Positions 32,572 through 42,719 are shown, counted from the stretch's first letter. The stretch: DNA of 64,000 bases from Pseudonocardia sp. HH130630-07 (GCF_001698125.1 NZ_CP013854.1:2542001-2606000), one strand, 5' to 3'. Numbers and translations: made by a program. The notes: generated by a model from the letters alone, not told the origin.

Positions 32572-32634
32572 GATAAAACTTGAAGTCAACTATAGATCAA
32601 GCACGACGACGGTGGGGGGAATGCGGTATAGGCT
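32572..32634. promoter_or_regulatory. Divergent promoters of the two ABC transporter units
   Basis: Minus strand: TTGATC (32600-32595), 17 nt, TTTATC (32577-32572), giving a start about at the exporter ATG. Plus strand: TAGGCT (32629-32634) 7 nt before the ATPase ATG. A CTTGA/TCAAG dyad (32579-32601) with inner TTGA-AG-TCAA overlaps the minus promoter and could be an operator. Confidence 0.6.
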
Positions 32635-32641
32635 CGCGTTC

Positions 32642-33400
32642 ATGCCGGACATCACCGACGATCCGACCGCACCCGGGAGGACGACCGTGCGCGCGGTCGG
32701 CGTCCGGAAGACCTACGGCTCGGGAGACGCGCAGGTCACCGCGTTGCACGGGGTGAGCCTCTCGCTCTCGGCCGGGACGTTCAACGCCGTCATGGGGCTG
32801 TCCGGTTCGGGCAAGTCGACGTTGTTGCAGTGCCTGGCCGGGCTCGACCGGGCGACCGACGGGGTGGTGGAGGTCGACGGCCGCCGGCTCGCCGAACTCG
32901 GTGACCACGAGATGACCGCTCTCCGGCGTGATCACATCGGGTTCGTCTTCCAGAGCTTCAACCTCCTGCCCACGCTCACGGCGGAGGAGAACATCCGGCT
33001 GCCCGCGGAGATCGCGGGCCGCCGGATCGACGGTGCGCGGTTCGACGACGTCGTCGACCGGCTGGGCCTGCGGCGACGGCTGGGGCACCGGCCCTCCGAG
33101 CTGTCCGGCGGGCAGCAGCAGCGGGTGGCGGTCGCCAGGGCACTGGTGAACCGCCCGGCGGTGGTCTTCGCGGACGAGCCGACCGGCAACCTCGACTCGA
33201 ACTCGCGGACCGATCTGCTCGAGTTCCTGCGGGTCTCGGTGCGCGAGTTCGGCCAGACCGTGGTGATGGTGACGCACGACCCGTACGCGGCGTCCTACGC
33301 CGACCGGGTCGTCTTCCTGCGGGACGGCGCGGTGGTGCACGACGTGTCCCGGCCGACGGCCGACGAGGTCCTCGACACGATGAAGAAGCTGGAGGGCTGA
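32642..33400 (+). CDS. MacB/LolD-type ABC transporter ATP-binding protein
   Basis: 252 residues, leaderless-type start. Walker A GLSGSGKST, Q-loop FVFQSFNLLPTLTAEEN, signature LSGGQQQRVAVARAL, Walker B VVFADEPTGNLDSNS, His switch THDPYAASYADR. The FQxFNLLP and DEPTGNLD pattern is typical of the mechanotransducing MacB/FtsE/LolD group. It works with the FtsX-like permease 3 bp downstream. Confidence 0.93.
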   Translation: MPDITDDPTAPGRTTVRAVGVRKTYGSGDAQVTALHGVSLSLSAGTFNAVMGLSGSGKSTLLQCLAGLDRATDGVVEVDGRRLAELGDHEMTALRRDHIGFVFQSFNLLPTLTAEENIRLPAEIAGRRIDGARFDDVVDRLGLRRRLGHRPSELSGGQQQRVAVARALVNRPAVVFADEPTGNLDSNSRTDLLEFLRVSVREFGQTVVMVTHDPYAASYADRVVFLRDGAVVHDVSRPTADEVLDTMKKLEG

Positions 33401-33403
33401 GCG

Positions 33404-35862
33404 GTGCGCCGACTGCTGCTGGCCGCCCTGCGCGCACACGGCCGCAAGCTGCTCCTGGCCGGTCTCGCCACGTTCATCGGGACGGCGTTCGTGGCGGGGA
33501 CGCTGGTGGTGAGCGACACGCTGCGGGCGAACGTCGAGCGCACCGTCGTCGCGGGGGCCGCCCGGATCGACGTCGTCGCGGCGGCGACGAGCCGGCTCAG
33601 CCCGCTCACCGGCGAGGGGTTGCAGCGGATCCGGGAGACCGGCGGCGTCCGCTCGGCGGAGGGGCTGGTGACCGGTGACGTCTCGGTCCTGGGCGACGAC
33701 GGCCGGCCGGTCCGCGAGCAGCCCGCCGGCTTCTCCGTGACGGTCCGCACCGACGTCGTCGCCGGCCGGGCGCCCGCCACGGACGGCGAGGTGCTGCTGG
33801 CCGAGCAGACGTCCCGGGTCCTCGGCAAGGGGGTCGGGAGCACGGTCGCGATCCTCGACTCCGCATCCGGCGAGCCGCGCCGGTTCGTGGTCTCCGGGCT
33901 CGCGGGCGTCGCCGGTCAGGGTGATCTGGTGCTGCGGGGTGGTGTCGGGATGACGCCCGGCGTCGCCGCCCGGATGACCGGGACGACCGGCTTCAGCGAG
34001 ATCTACGTGCGCGGCGACGACCCCGCCGCTCTCGTGCCGCGGGTCGCCGCGGCGCTCGACGGCGCCCCGGCCACGGTGACCACCGGACGGGAGTACGCCG
34101 AGGCCCAGGCGGCGGGCAGCGGGCTCGATCCCGAGGTCCTGGGTACCGGCCTGCTGATGTTCGCGCTGGTCGCGATGCTGGTCGCGGTGTTCGTCATCCA
34201 GAACACGTTCACGATCCTGCTCGGGCGACGGACCCGGGAGCTCGCGCTGGCCCGCTGTGTGGGGGCGTCGCGCAGGCAGGTCTTCGGGTCGGTGCTGGCC
34301 GAGGCACTGGTGATGGGCGCCGCCGCCGCCGCGCTCGGGACGCTCGCCGGGATCGGGGCGGTGTACGCGGTGGTCCCGTTGATCCAGGTCTCCGGGGCGG
34401 CCGTCCCGGTCTCGGTCGTCACCGTCACCCCGGTGACGGTCCTCGTCGCGTCGCTCACCGGCGTGCTGGCCACCGTCGCCGCGGCCGTGCTGCCCGCGCG
34501 CGCCGCGACCCGGGTCCCGCCGGTGGCGGCGCTGCGCCGGGCCGTCGACGACCGGGTACCCGCCGGGCCGCCCGGGCGGACGGCCGGTGGGATCGCCCTC
34601 GGCGTGCTGGGCCTGCTGTGCACCGGGTTCGCACTGCTCAGCGACGGCCGGTTGTACCCGCTCGTGCTGGTCGGTGTCGGTGGCGCGCTGTTCTTCGGCG
34701 GTGTGGTCCTGCTGGGGCCGGTCGTCGTCGGGCCGCTCGTCGCCGTCGTCGGCCGGCCCCTCGGGCGGCTGTTCGGCGTGCCGGGGCGGCTGGCCGTGGC
34801 GAACGCGGCCCGCAGCCCGGCCCGCGCCGCGACCACGGTGCTCGCACTCGTCGTCGGGATCACGCTGACCACGGGTGTCTCGGTCATCACGCGGTCGCTG
34901 GAGGCGTCTGTCGCCGTGGGCGCGTCGCGCCTCGTGCCCGCCGACTACCTCGTCAGCCCGCCCGGGACGGGCCCGGGATCCGTGATCGCCCGCGGGGTCT
35001 ACGACGACCTGCGCCGCGACGCCGCCGTCACCGCCGTGACCCGGGTCCGCGAGTCCCGGGTCACGACGGCCGGCGGGCCCGCACAGCTGAGCACGATGGA
35101 GGGGACGCTGACCCCGGCGGCCGCCGCCGCACTGGGCCCGGGACGGGTGGCGCTGCGCCCAGAACGGGCCGCGGAGCTGGGCACCGGGGTCGGCGGGACG
35201 ATCACGGTCGTGGTCGACGGCCGTCCGGTCCCGCTCGTCGTCGACGCCCTGGTGACCGGCGAGGCCGTTCCCCGGATGATCGTCGGGAACGCGTTCTTCG
35301 AGTCGCTGTTCCCCGGCCGGGGCGACGCGGCGGTGCTGGCCGGGTTCGCACCGGACCTCCCGGCCGGGCAGTCGCGGGCGATCGTCGACCGGGCCACGGC
35401 GCAGGACCCCACCGTCCGGATCGTGTCCACGCTGGACGTGCGCGAGCGGGTCGCGGCGAACTTCGGCCAGGCGACGGCGCTCATCTCCGCACTGCTGGCG
35501 CTGGCCGTGCTCGTCTCGCTGGTCGGTGTGGCGAACACGCTGACGCTGTCGGTGCTGGAACGCACCCGGGAGTCGGCGATGCTGCGGGCGCTCGGCCTCG
35601 CCGCCTCCGGCCTGCGGACGATGCTCACCGCCGAGGCGCTGGTGTTCGGCGTCGCCGGCGGCCTGCTGGGGACGCTGCTCGGGAGCGGCTTCGGGATCGC
35701 GGCCGCCCGGGTGATCGACGACCGGGTGGTCGTGGACCTGCCGTGGGGCCTCATGGCACTGCTGGTCGGCGGTGTGCCGGGCTGGCCGCGGTCCTCGCCT
35801 CGGTGCTCCCGGCCCGCCGGGCCACCAGGGTGCCCGTCGTCGCCGCGCTGGCCGACGACTGA
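33404..35862 (+). pseudogene. MacB-like FtsX-domain permease, frameshifted near the 3' end
   Basis: GTG at 33404. About 820 residues with an N-terminal helix (LLLAGLATFIGTAFVAGTLV), a periplasmic domain, an FtsX domain at about 245-370, a second extracytoplasmic region, and a second FtsX core near residue 690 (VSLVGVANTLTLSVLERTRE). At about 35774-35781 the frame shifts: the natural ending LAAVLASVLPARRATRVPVV, then AALADD, lies in another frame. One missing base (GTGCCGGG instead of GTGGCCGGG) explains it. Without correction the frame would run to 37189 across the opposite-strand MFS gene. Only the last helix is affected. Partner of the upstream ATPase. Confidence 0.78.
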
Positions 35863-35893
35863 GCCCGTCGGATCAGGCCGCCACGGGGGTGGG

Positions 35894-37105
35894 CTACTCG
35901 TTCAGGTCCGGCAGCGTCCACGGCCGCACGACCAGCACCAGCGACAGCCCGGCCAGCGCGACCGAGGCGAACATGGCGGTGCCCATCGCCATCGCGTCGT
36001 TGCCGAGCAGGCCGACCAGCGGCGACGTCGCGGCGCCCAGCCCGAACTGCAGCGACCCGAGCAGCGCCGCGGCCGTCCCGGCGCTCTCCCCGTGCCGGGC
36101 GAGTGCCAGTGCCGGTGCGTTGGGCATCACGAACCCGCAGGCCAGCAGCATCACCCAGACGCCGACGAGCACGGCGGGGAGGCCACCGGTGCCGGTCGAG
36201 GTCAGGACGAACAGGACGAACCCGGCCAGTACGCCCGCGGTGATCCCGCCGGTCAGCACCCGGCGCGGCTCCAGGTAGCGCAGCAGCACCGGGTTCAGCT
36301 GGGTGCCGACGACCAGCCAGATCGCCCCGGCCCCGAACAGCAGCCCGAACGTCCCCTGGTCGACCCCGAACTGCTGCTGGAAGACGTAGGAGGCGCCGGA
36401 GACGTAGCTGAACAGTGCGCCCATCGCGAGCCCGGCGACGAGGACGAGGCCGACGAACGTCCGGTCCCGCAGCAACGTGCCGTAGGTGCGCAGGGTGGCG
36501 CCGAGGCGGGCCGGCCGGCGCCGGGCCGGGGGCAGCGTCTCCGGCAGCCCGTAGCTGACCACGACCAGCATGACCAGGCCGTACGCCGCGAGGAACAGGA
36601 ACACCCCGCGCCAGGACACCCAGGTGAGCAGCCCGGCGCCGAGCGTCGGCGCGAGCACCGGCGCGGCGCCCATGACGAGCATCAGCCGGGACAGCATGCT
36701 CGCCGCCGCGCGGCCGGTGAACAGGTCACGGACGATCGCGAGCCCGACCACCGCGCCGGCCGAGGCGCCCGCGCCCTGCAGGACGCGCAGCAGGGTGAGC
36801 ACCTCGATCGAGGGGGCCACCGCGACCAGCGCCGACGCGACGACGTGCAGCGCCGCCCCGGCCAGCAGCAGCGGGCGACGGCCGTACGCGTCGGACAGCG
36901 GGCCGATCAGGAGCTGACCCAGCGCCAGCCCGGCGAGCGTGCCGGTCAGGGTCAGCTGGACGGTCGTCCCGGCGGCGCCGAGGTCGCGGCCGACCTCGGG
37001 CAGCGCGGGCAGGTAGGTGTCGATGGTGAGCGGACCGAGCGCGATCAGCGCACCCAGGACGAGTGCGAGCCGTACCCGGCTCGGTGTGACGACGGCTGTG
37101 GTCAC
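35894..37105 (-). CDS. Bcr/CflA-family MFS drug exporter
   Basis: 403 residues from GTG at 37105, with GGGGGAG upstream. Twelve transmembrane helices. Family signatures: LGPLTIDTYLPALPEVGRDL in helix 1, GQLLIGPLSDAYGRRPLLLA between helices 2 and 3, and RVLQGAGASAGAVVGLAIVR in helix 4, the antiporter motif C region of Bcr/CflA proteins. It exports drugs or small metabolites with protons. Convergent with the ABC permease. Confidence 0.9.
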   Translation of the reverse strand: MTTAVVTPSRVRLALVLGALIALGPLTIDTYLPALPEVGRDLGAAGTTVQLTLTGTLAGLALGQLLIGPLSDAYGRRPLLLAGAALHVVASALVAVAPSIEVLTLLRVLQGAGASAGAVVGLAIVRDLFTGRAAASMLSRLMLVMGAAPVLAPTLGAGLLTWVSWRGVFLFLAAYGLVMLVVVSYGLPETLPPARRRPARLGATLRTYGTLLRDRTFVGLVLVAGLAMGALFSYVSGASYVFQQQFGVDQGTFGLLFGAGAIWLVVGTQLNPVLLRYLEPRRVLTGGITAGVLAGFVLFVLTSTGTGGLPAVLVGVWVMLLACGFVMPNAPALALARHGESAGTAAALLGSLQFGLGAATSPLVGLLGNDAMAMGTAMFASVALAGLSLVLVVRPWTLPDLNE

Positions 37106-37214
37106 CGTTCTCCCCCTCGTGTGGCAACGCCTCGGTCCAACCTCACGAGGGGTGACCGGGATTCCGCCCCGGATCCATCGGGCCGGTGAGTGGGGTCACG
37201 CGAACGGCGTGTCG

Positions 37215-37682
37215 CTATGCCGCGCCGCGGTGGCTGCCCGCGATCTGCCTGGTCGTCACGCTGATCCGGTTCCAGGCGTTGATGGTGGCGATCGTGGTGA
37301 CGACGAGGGCGAGCGACCGCTCGTCGAACACCGCGGCGGCCTCGTCCCACACGTCGTCCGGGACGCCCTCGGGGTTGTCCGCCAGCCGGGTCACGGCCTC
37401 GGTCAGCGCCAGCGCGGCCCGCTCCTCGCGGGTGAACCACGGCGCCTCCCGCCAGGCGGCGACCGAGTACAGGCGCTCGGGGCGCTCGCCGGCGTCGGCG
37501 GCCTCGTGGGAGTGCATGTCGACGCAGAACCCGCAGCCGTTGATCTGGCTGGCCCGCAACCGGACGAGTTCCTGGATCGGGTGCGGGAGGGCCTCGTCGT
37601 CGCGGGTGGAGCGCTCCAGCGCGGCCAGGGCGCGGTAGCTGTCCGGCACGTGCGAGTACGGGTTGGGCATGCGTGGTTCCAC
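37215..37682 (-). CDS. AhpD-like carboxymuconolactone decarboxylase family protein
   Basis: 155 residues from GTG at 37682, chosen because GAAAGGG lies at the right distance; ATG at 37670 is possible. The peroxidase motif is intact: SQINGCGFCVDMHSHEA (CxxC plus His), followed by RLYSVAAWREAPWFTREERA and INAWNRISVTTRQIAG. These proteins reduce peroxides through the CxxC pair. Together with the Rrf2 regulator gene just upstream, it forms a probable two-gene redox-responsive operon. Confidence 0.88.
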   Translation of the reverse strand: MEPRMPNPYSHVPDSYRALAALERSTRDDEALPHPIQELVRLRASQINGCGFCVDMHSHEAADAGERPERLYSVAAWREAPWFTREERAALALTEAVTRLADNPEGVPDDVWDEAAAVFDERSLALVVTTIATINAWNRISVTTRQIAGSHRGAA

Positions 37683-37693
37683 GGGAAACCCTT

Positions 37694-38161
37694 TCAGGTG
37701 AATGCGGCCCGGACGCGGTCCATCGCGTCCGGGGAGTACCGGAGGACGTCGGTGCCGACGTCGGCGAGCGAGCGCCCGGCGAGCTCGCGGCGCCAGGCCA
37801 GTTCGGCGCGGCGCATGCTCACCGAGATCGCGCACGAGCCGGAGTAGTCCCGGCCGGGGTCGCCACCGGGCGACGCCGAGAGGATCGAGGTGCAGCGGAA
37901 CGCGCCCTCCCGGCCCTCCAGGGCGACCACGACGTCGAGCAGGGAGATCTCGGCGGCGGCCCCGGCGAGCCGGAAACCGCCGCGGGCGCCGGGCACCGAC
38001 TCGCAGATCCCGGCCCGGACGAGTGCCTGCAACTGCTTGTTCAGGTAGGCGGGTGGCAGGTCGTAGTACGCCGCGAGCCGCTGGCCGGGCACCGGTGCGT
38101 CGACCCAGGCCAGGTTGAGGCAGCAGTGCAGCGCCCACTCGACGCCCTGTCCCATCCGCAT
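37694..38161 (-). CDS. Rrf2-family transcriptional regulator
   Basis: 155 residues from ATG at 38161. Winged helix: GVEWALHCCLNLAWVDAPVP, QRLAAYYDLPPAYLNKQLQAL, ARGGFRLAGAAAEISLLDVV. Two later Cys (FRCTSIL, GSCAISV) resemble the Fe-S or redox-sensing cysteines of Rrf2 proteins. An upstream promoter with a TATCCAGGATA palindrome in its spacer suggests autorepression. Downstream is an AhpD-like peroxidase gene. Confidence 0.87.
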   Translation of the reverse strand: MRMGQGVEWALHCCLNLAWVDAPVPGQRLAAYYDLPPAYLNKQLQALVRAGICESVPGARGGFRLAGAAAEISLLDVVVALEGREGAFRCTSILSASPGGDPGRDYSGSCAISVSMRRAELAWRRELAGRSLADVGTDVLRYSPDAMDRVRAAFT

Positions 38162-38168
38162 GACCAGG

Positions 38169-38198
38169 ACACTACATATCCAGGATAAAAAATGTCCA
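38169..38198 (-). promoter_or_regulatory. Rrf2 promoter with operator in the spacer
   Basis: Minus strand TGGACA (38198-38193), 18 nt, TAGTGT (38174-38169), then 7 nt to the ATG, so the message is leaderless. The spacer holds the perfect 11-bp palindrome TATCCAGGATA (38177-38187). GGACA/TGTCC arms enclose the whole. Confidence 0.6.
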
Positions 38199-38201
38199 GG
38201 T

Positions 38202-38997
38202 TCAGGGACCGGTGACGACCGGGTTCGTCAGCTCCCCGACGCCCGGGATCCGGCAGCACGCCGTGTCGCCGGGGCGGATCGGGAGCGCACCCGGCGTGCC
38301 GGTGCAGAGCACGTCACCCGGGAACAGCGGCATCACCGCGCTGTGGAACGCCACCAGGAACGCCGGGTCGTAGCGCATCCGGGACACCGTGTTGCTCCGG
38401 TTCCGCGTGCCGACCGCGGTCGTCACCTCGATGTCGCCGATCCGGTCGAAGGTGGTCCGGACCTCGGCCATCGGGACCAGCTGCGGGCCGAACGACAGGA
38501 AACCGGGGAAGTTCTTGGCCCGGGTGAGGAAGCGCGGGTTGCGCGCCAGGATGTCCTCGGCGGTCTGGTCGAGCACGGTGGTCACCCCGAAGACGTGCTC
38601 GAGCGCGTCGTCGACGGACACGTTGCGGCACTCCCGACCGACGACCAGCGCCAGCTCGCCCTCGGTCGTGGTGCGGACGCTCTGCGGCGGGACCGGGATC
38701 GGCTCCCCGGGACCGATGATCGTGTGGTCGCCCTTGAGGAACGACGCCGGCTCGTCCGGGACGGTCTCGGCCAGGTCCGCGGCGTGGTCCACGTAGTTCA
38801 GCCCGATCCCCCAGATCTTGCGGGGGCGCAGGTAGGGCGCGGCGAACCGGAGCCGCCGGACGGGCACGAACTCCCCGTCCGGCGCGGCCCCGGCCGCGCG
38901 GGCCGCCGGTGAGCCGGTGCACCGGCACGGCCCCGCGGCCGGGGTCGATCAGGACGGCGGCCCGGTCGGGTCCGTCGACGACGGTGGCGAGACGCAT
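38202..38997 (-). pseudogene. Fumarylacetoacetate hydrolase family protein, frameshifted
   Basis: Natural start is MRLATVVDGPDRAAVLID at 38997. After VPVHRLTG the reading frame shifts near 38901-38910; removing one G gives LTAARAAGAAPDGEFVPVRR and a continuous protein of about 264 residues. The catalytic domain is intact: IWGIGLNYVDHA, PASFLKGDHTIIGPGEPI, EGELALVVGRECRNV (Glu metal ligands), RAKNFPGFLSFGPQLVP, GTPGALPIRPGD. FAH-family enzymes cleave or hydrate acylpyruvates and related diketo acids. Last gene of the catabolic operon. Could be a true frameshift or a sequence error. Confidence 0.75.
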
Positions 38998-39011
38998 GTG
39001 CGGGCTCCTGC

Positions 39012-39785
39012 TCACGGGGCGGCGACGAGGCCGCCGTCGCAGCGGATCTGGCTGCCGGTGACGTACCCGGCACCGGTGCCGGCGAGGAAGGCGACGACCG
39101 CCCCGAACTCGTCCGGGGTGCCGTACCTCCCGGCCGGGATGCCGCCCTCGGAGCCGGCCCTGGCCTGCTCCGGGGTCGTCCCGGCGCGCTCGGCGGCGAT
39201 CCGGTCGAGGTGGGCCACCCGGTCGGTGTCGATCCGGCCGGGCAGCACGGTGTTCACCGTGACCCCGTCGACCGCGACCCGGCCGGCCAGCGTCTTGAGG
39301 TACGCGGCGAGCGCGGCCCGGCCGACGTTGGACGCGGTGAGCGCCGGGATCGGCTGCTGGATACCGCTGGAACCGATGGCGACGATCCGTCCCCACCCGG
39401 CCCGGCGCATCTCCGGCAGCACCTGCCCGACCAGCGCGACGTGCGGGGCGAGCAGCAGCTCGACCGCGGCCGCCGCGTCCGCGGCGGTGAAGTCGTCGGG
39501 CGCCCCGGGGGCCGGGCCGCCGCCGTTGAGCACGAGGACGTCGATCCGGCCGAACGCCGCACGGGCCGCCGCCGCCAGCCGGGCCGGGGCGTCGGGCTCG
39601 GTCAGGTCGGCGACCACCCCGGTCGAGCCCGGCAGCGACGCCACGACCTCGTCCACCCGTTCCGCGCGGCGCCCGGTGACGACGACCCGTGCCCCCTCGG
39701 CGGCCAGCGCCGCGGCGGACGCCCGGCCGAGTCCGGCCGTCGACCCCAGCACCAGCGCGACCCTGTCCCTCAGTCCGATGTCCAT
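39012..39785 (-). CDS. SDR-family oxidoreductase lacking the catalytic Tyr
   Basis: 257 residues from ATG at 39785. Cofactor motif VLGSTAGLGRASAAAL and LNGGG in place of NNAG. After SSGIQQPIP, the usual YxxxK is replaced by ALTASNVGRAALAAYL, so Tyr and Lys become Asn and Arg. This is seen in a known divergent SDR subgroup (BKR-like), whose chemistry is unclear. C-terminal GGIPAGRYGTPDEFGAVVAF, GSQIRCDGG is typical. Part of the operon with lhgO and the FAH gene. Confidence 0.85.
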   Translation of the reverse strand: MDIGLRDRVALVLGSTAGLGRASAAALAAEGARVVVTGRRAERVDEVVASLPGSTGVVADLTEPDAPARLAAAARAAFGRIDVLVLNGGGPAPGAPDDFTAADAAAAVELLLAPHVALVGQVLPEMRRAGWGRIVAIGSSGIQQPIPALTASNVGRAALAAYLKTLAGRVAVDGVTVNTVLPGRIDTDRVAHLDRIAAERAGTTPEQARAGSEGGIPAGRYGTPDEFGAVVAFLAGTGAGYVTGSQIRCDGGLVAAP

Positions 39786-39822
39786 CCGGCCTCCGTGTCC
39801 GTACCCGCCCGCCGGCGCGGTG

Positions 39823-41040
39823 TCACCGGCGGGATCCCGTGTCCAGCACCGCGCCGACGACGTGCTCGGCGATCGCCAGCGCGGACGTCGCGGCCGGTGA
39901 CGGTGCGTTGCGCAGCGCGGTGACCCGGCCCCGGGCCGAGATCCGGAAGTCGTCGACGAGCGAGCCGTCCGGGTCGATGGCCTGGGCCCGGATCCCGCGC
40001 GGCCCGGCGACGACATCGGCGGCCCGCAGCTCCGGCACGTACCGTCGGGCGGCCGCGACGAACCGGCGGGTGCTCACCGACCCGGCCAGCTCGCGGGCCC
40101 CGGTCGGCCAGTGCCGTCGGGCGAAGCGGCGGAACCCGGCGTCCGCCCAGGTCGCGCGCAGGTCGGCGACCGAGACCGTGCGCCACGCGTAGCCCTCCCT
40201 GGCCAGCGCGAGCACCGCGTTCGGGCCGACCATGACCTCGCCGTCGACCCGTGGGGTCAGGTGCACCCCGAGGAACGGGTACCGGGGGTCCGGGACCGGG
40301 TAGACCAGGCCCCGCACCAAGGCGCGGCGTTCCGGGCGCAGCAGGTGGTACTCGCCGCGGAACGGCACGATCCGCGGGGCGTACCCGTCGCCCGCCCGCT
40401 CGGCCGTCCGGTCGGAGTGCAGCCCGGTGCAGAGGACCACCCGGTCGAACCGCTCGCGCACCGGCCCGCCGTGCCGCCGCCCGGTGAGCACGACCTCGCC
40501 GGTACGCTGCTCGATCCCGGTCAGCTCGTGCCCGAGCGCGACGGTGCCGCCGTCCCGCTCGACGAGCCCGGCCAGCGCCCGGGTGACGCCCGGGAAGTCC
40601 ACGATCGCCGTCCGCGGGGAGTGCAGGCCCGCGACCCCGCGGACGTGCGGCTCGATCTCGCGCAGCTCCCCGCCGGAGAGCCGCCGGACGCCGGGCACAC
40701 CGTTGGCCCTGGCCCGCTCCTCGATCGCGGCCAGCCGCCCGGTCTCGGTGCCGTCGAGGGCGACGAGCACCTTCCCGCACTCGGTGTAGGCGATGTCGTG
40801 CGCGGCGCAGAACTCCCGCAGCAAGCCGACCCCGCGCCGGCACAGCGTCGCCTTGAGCGACCCCGGCGGGTAGTAGAGCCCCGCGTGCACGACGCCGGAG
40901 TTCCGGCCGGTCTGGTGCGCGGCGAGCCGGTCCTCCTTCTCCCAGATCGTGACCCGGGAACCCGGCGAGACCTCCTGCAGCCGGCGGGCGACGGCCGCGC
41001 CGAGGATCCCGCCCCCGACGACGGCGTACGAGCCGGTCAC
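39823..41040 (-). CDS. lhgO: L-2-hydroxyglutarate oxidase
   Basis: 405 residues from GTG at 41040, overlapping the tctA stop by 4 bp. FAD-dependent DAO fold: AVVGGGILGAAVARRL, TGRNSGVVHAGLYYPPGSLK (the LhgO/L2HGDH signature), GLHSDRTAERAG, VPFRGEYHLL, GVHLTPRVDGEVMVGPNAVL, GPRGIRAQAIDPDGSLVDDF. It oxidises L-2-hydroxyglutarate to 2-oxoglutarate, passing electrons to the membrane quinone pool. Placed after a tricarboxylate-type importer, it may act on an imported 2-hydroxy acid or on one formed during catabolism. Confidence 0.9.
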   Translation of the reverse strand: MTGSYAVVGGGILGAAVARRLQEVSPGSRVTIWEKEDRLAAHQTGRNSGVVHAGLYYPPGSLKATLCRRGVGLLREFCAAHDIAYTECGKVLVALDGTETGRLAAIEERARANGVPGVRRLSGGELREIEPHVRGVAGLHSPRTAIVDFPGVTRALAGLVERDGGTVALGHELTGIEQRTGEVVLTGRRHGGPVRERFDRVVLCTGLHSDRTAERAGDGYAPRIVPFRGEYHLLRPERRALVRGLVYPVPDPRYPFLGVHLTPRVDGEVMVGPNAVLALAREGYAWRTVSVADLRATWADAGFRRFARRHWPTGARELAGSVSTRRFVAAARRYVPELRAADVVAGPRGIRAQAIDPDGSLVDDFRISARGRVTALRNAPSPAATSALAIAEHVVGAVLDTGSRR

Positions 41041-42689
41041 GGTTCCCCGCCCCGGTCCCGCTCCGGTGTGGTGGCCCGGTCGTCGCCGGCCCCGTCGCCG
41101 GGCGGTCCGGGTCCGCCGGGACGTCCCCGCGGCCGTCCGGGTCGCCGTGGGCCACCCGGCGCCGCCGACCGATCCGGGCGACCAGCGTGCCGAGGGCCCG
41201 GCGCACGCCCGCGGCGAACAGCGGGAACACCAGCAGCAGGACCAGTGCGACGAGCAGGACCTGCGAGGTCCCGCGCTCCAGGAAGATCCCGACCGAGCCG
41301 TTGGAGATGATCATCGTCTGGCGCAGCGTCTCCTCGGCCATCGGCCCCAGGACCAGCGCGATGACCAGGGCCGCGGGGGACATGCCGACCCGGCGCATGA
41401 AGAAGCCGAGCACCCCGCAGGCGAGCATGACGCCGACCTCGATGATCGAGCCGTTCACCGTGTAGGTGGCGACCACGCACATGACGATGATCGACGGCCC
41501 GAGGATCCGGAACGGCACCCTCGCCAGGCTCGCGAACGCCGGGATGCAGAAGATGTTGACCAGCAGCAGCATCACGTTGCCGAGGTACATGCTCGCGATC
41601 AGGCCCCAGGCGAAGTCCGGGTTCTGCTCCATCAGCAGCGGCCCCGGCTGCAGGCCCCACATGAGGAAACCGCCGATCAGCACGGCCGTCGACGCCGACC
41701 CCGGGATACCGAGCGTCAGCAGCGGCACCATGGCGCCGGAGGACGCGGCGTTGTTCGCGGCCTCGGGCCCGGCCAGGCCCGCCATCGCGCCCTTCCCGAA
41801 CCGCTCCGGCCGCTTCGAGATCGACTTCTCGAGGTTGTAGGACATCAGCGAGGCGACCGTCGCGCCCGCGCCGGGCGCCACCCCCACGGCGAATCCCAGC
41901 GCCGAGCCGCGGGCGATCGGCCCGCGGGACTCGCGGTAGTCCTGCCGGGTCGGCCAGAACCCGCGCCCGGCGGCCGAGACCCGGAAGTACCCGGTGCGTT
42001 CGAGGTGGCCCCCGCGCCAGAGGGTGTGCAGGATCTCGCCGACGCCGAACAGGCCGATCGCGACCGGGACGAAGTCGATCCCGTTGATCAGCTCGACCGA
42101 GCCGAACGTGTAGCGCTGCTGGCCGGTGCCGATGTCGATGCCGACCGTGGCGATCGCGAAGCCGAGCAGTGCCGACAGCGCACCCAGCAGCCGGTTCCGG
42201 CCGACGATCACGATGATCGCGAGCAGCCCGATGATCACGACCAGGAACAGCTCCGGCGGCCCGAACGTCGCGGCTGCCGCGGCGGTGACCGGTGCGGCGA
42301 GGCTGATCAGGATCGCCCCGACGGTGCCCGCGACGAACGAGCCGACCGCGGCGATGACCAGCGCCGGACCGGCCCGTCCGGCCTTGGCCAGCGGATAGCC
42401 GTCGAACGTGCTGGCGACGGTCGCGGACTCGCCGGGTGTGTTGATCAGGACCGAGGTGATGGTCCCGCCGTACATCGAGCCGTAGTAGACCGCCGCGAGC
42501 ATCACGATCGCGCCGGTCGGGTCGAGGGTGAGGGTCAGCGGCAGCAGGATCGCCAGGCCGGCCGACGGGCCGAGACCGGGGATCACACCGACGAGCATCC
42601 CGAGCAGCACGCCCGCGAGCAGGAGCAACAGGTTCGCCGGCGTCAGGATCGCCAGGATCCCCCCCGACGAGGTTGTCGAACACGTCCAT
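41037..42689 (-). pseudogene. tctA: Tripartite tricarboxylate transporter large permease TctA, two frameshifts
   Basis: Starts MDVFDNLVGG at 42689. A run of seven C at 42659-42665 (plus strand) shifts the frame; six would give GGILAILTPANLLLLLAGVL and join the main frame. The core is intact: PGLGPSAGLAILLPLTLTLD, YYGSMYGGTITSVLINTPGE, the second repeat GAGATVASLMSYNLEKSISK, and PEAANNAASSGAMVPLLTLG. Near 41096-41105 a second shift (one base missing) brings in the acidic tail ending DRGGEP and a TGA overlapping lhgO. About 11-12 membrane helices. TctA is the main channel of a TctABC carboxylate importer. Confidence 0.85.
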
Positions 42690-42719
42690 GTGGTCCCGTC
42701 CGTCCTCGGGCCGCCCGCG

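Noticed and set aside
33404..37189. A 1261-residue open frame continuing from the FtsX permease across the MFS gene
   Set aside because: After about residue 790 it is Gln/Arg/Gly-rich antisense of the MFS gene; the natural permease ending lies in another frame.
39770..42628. A 952-residue minus-strand frame joining TctA to sequence over lhgO
   Set aside because: The second half is an out-of-frame shadow of lhgO; a one-base shift near 41100 gives a proper TctA end overlapping the lhgO start.
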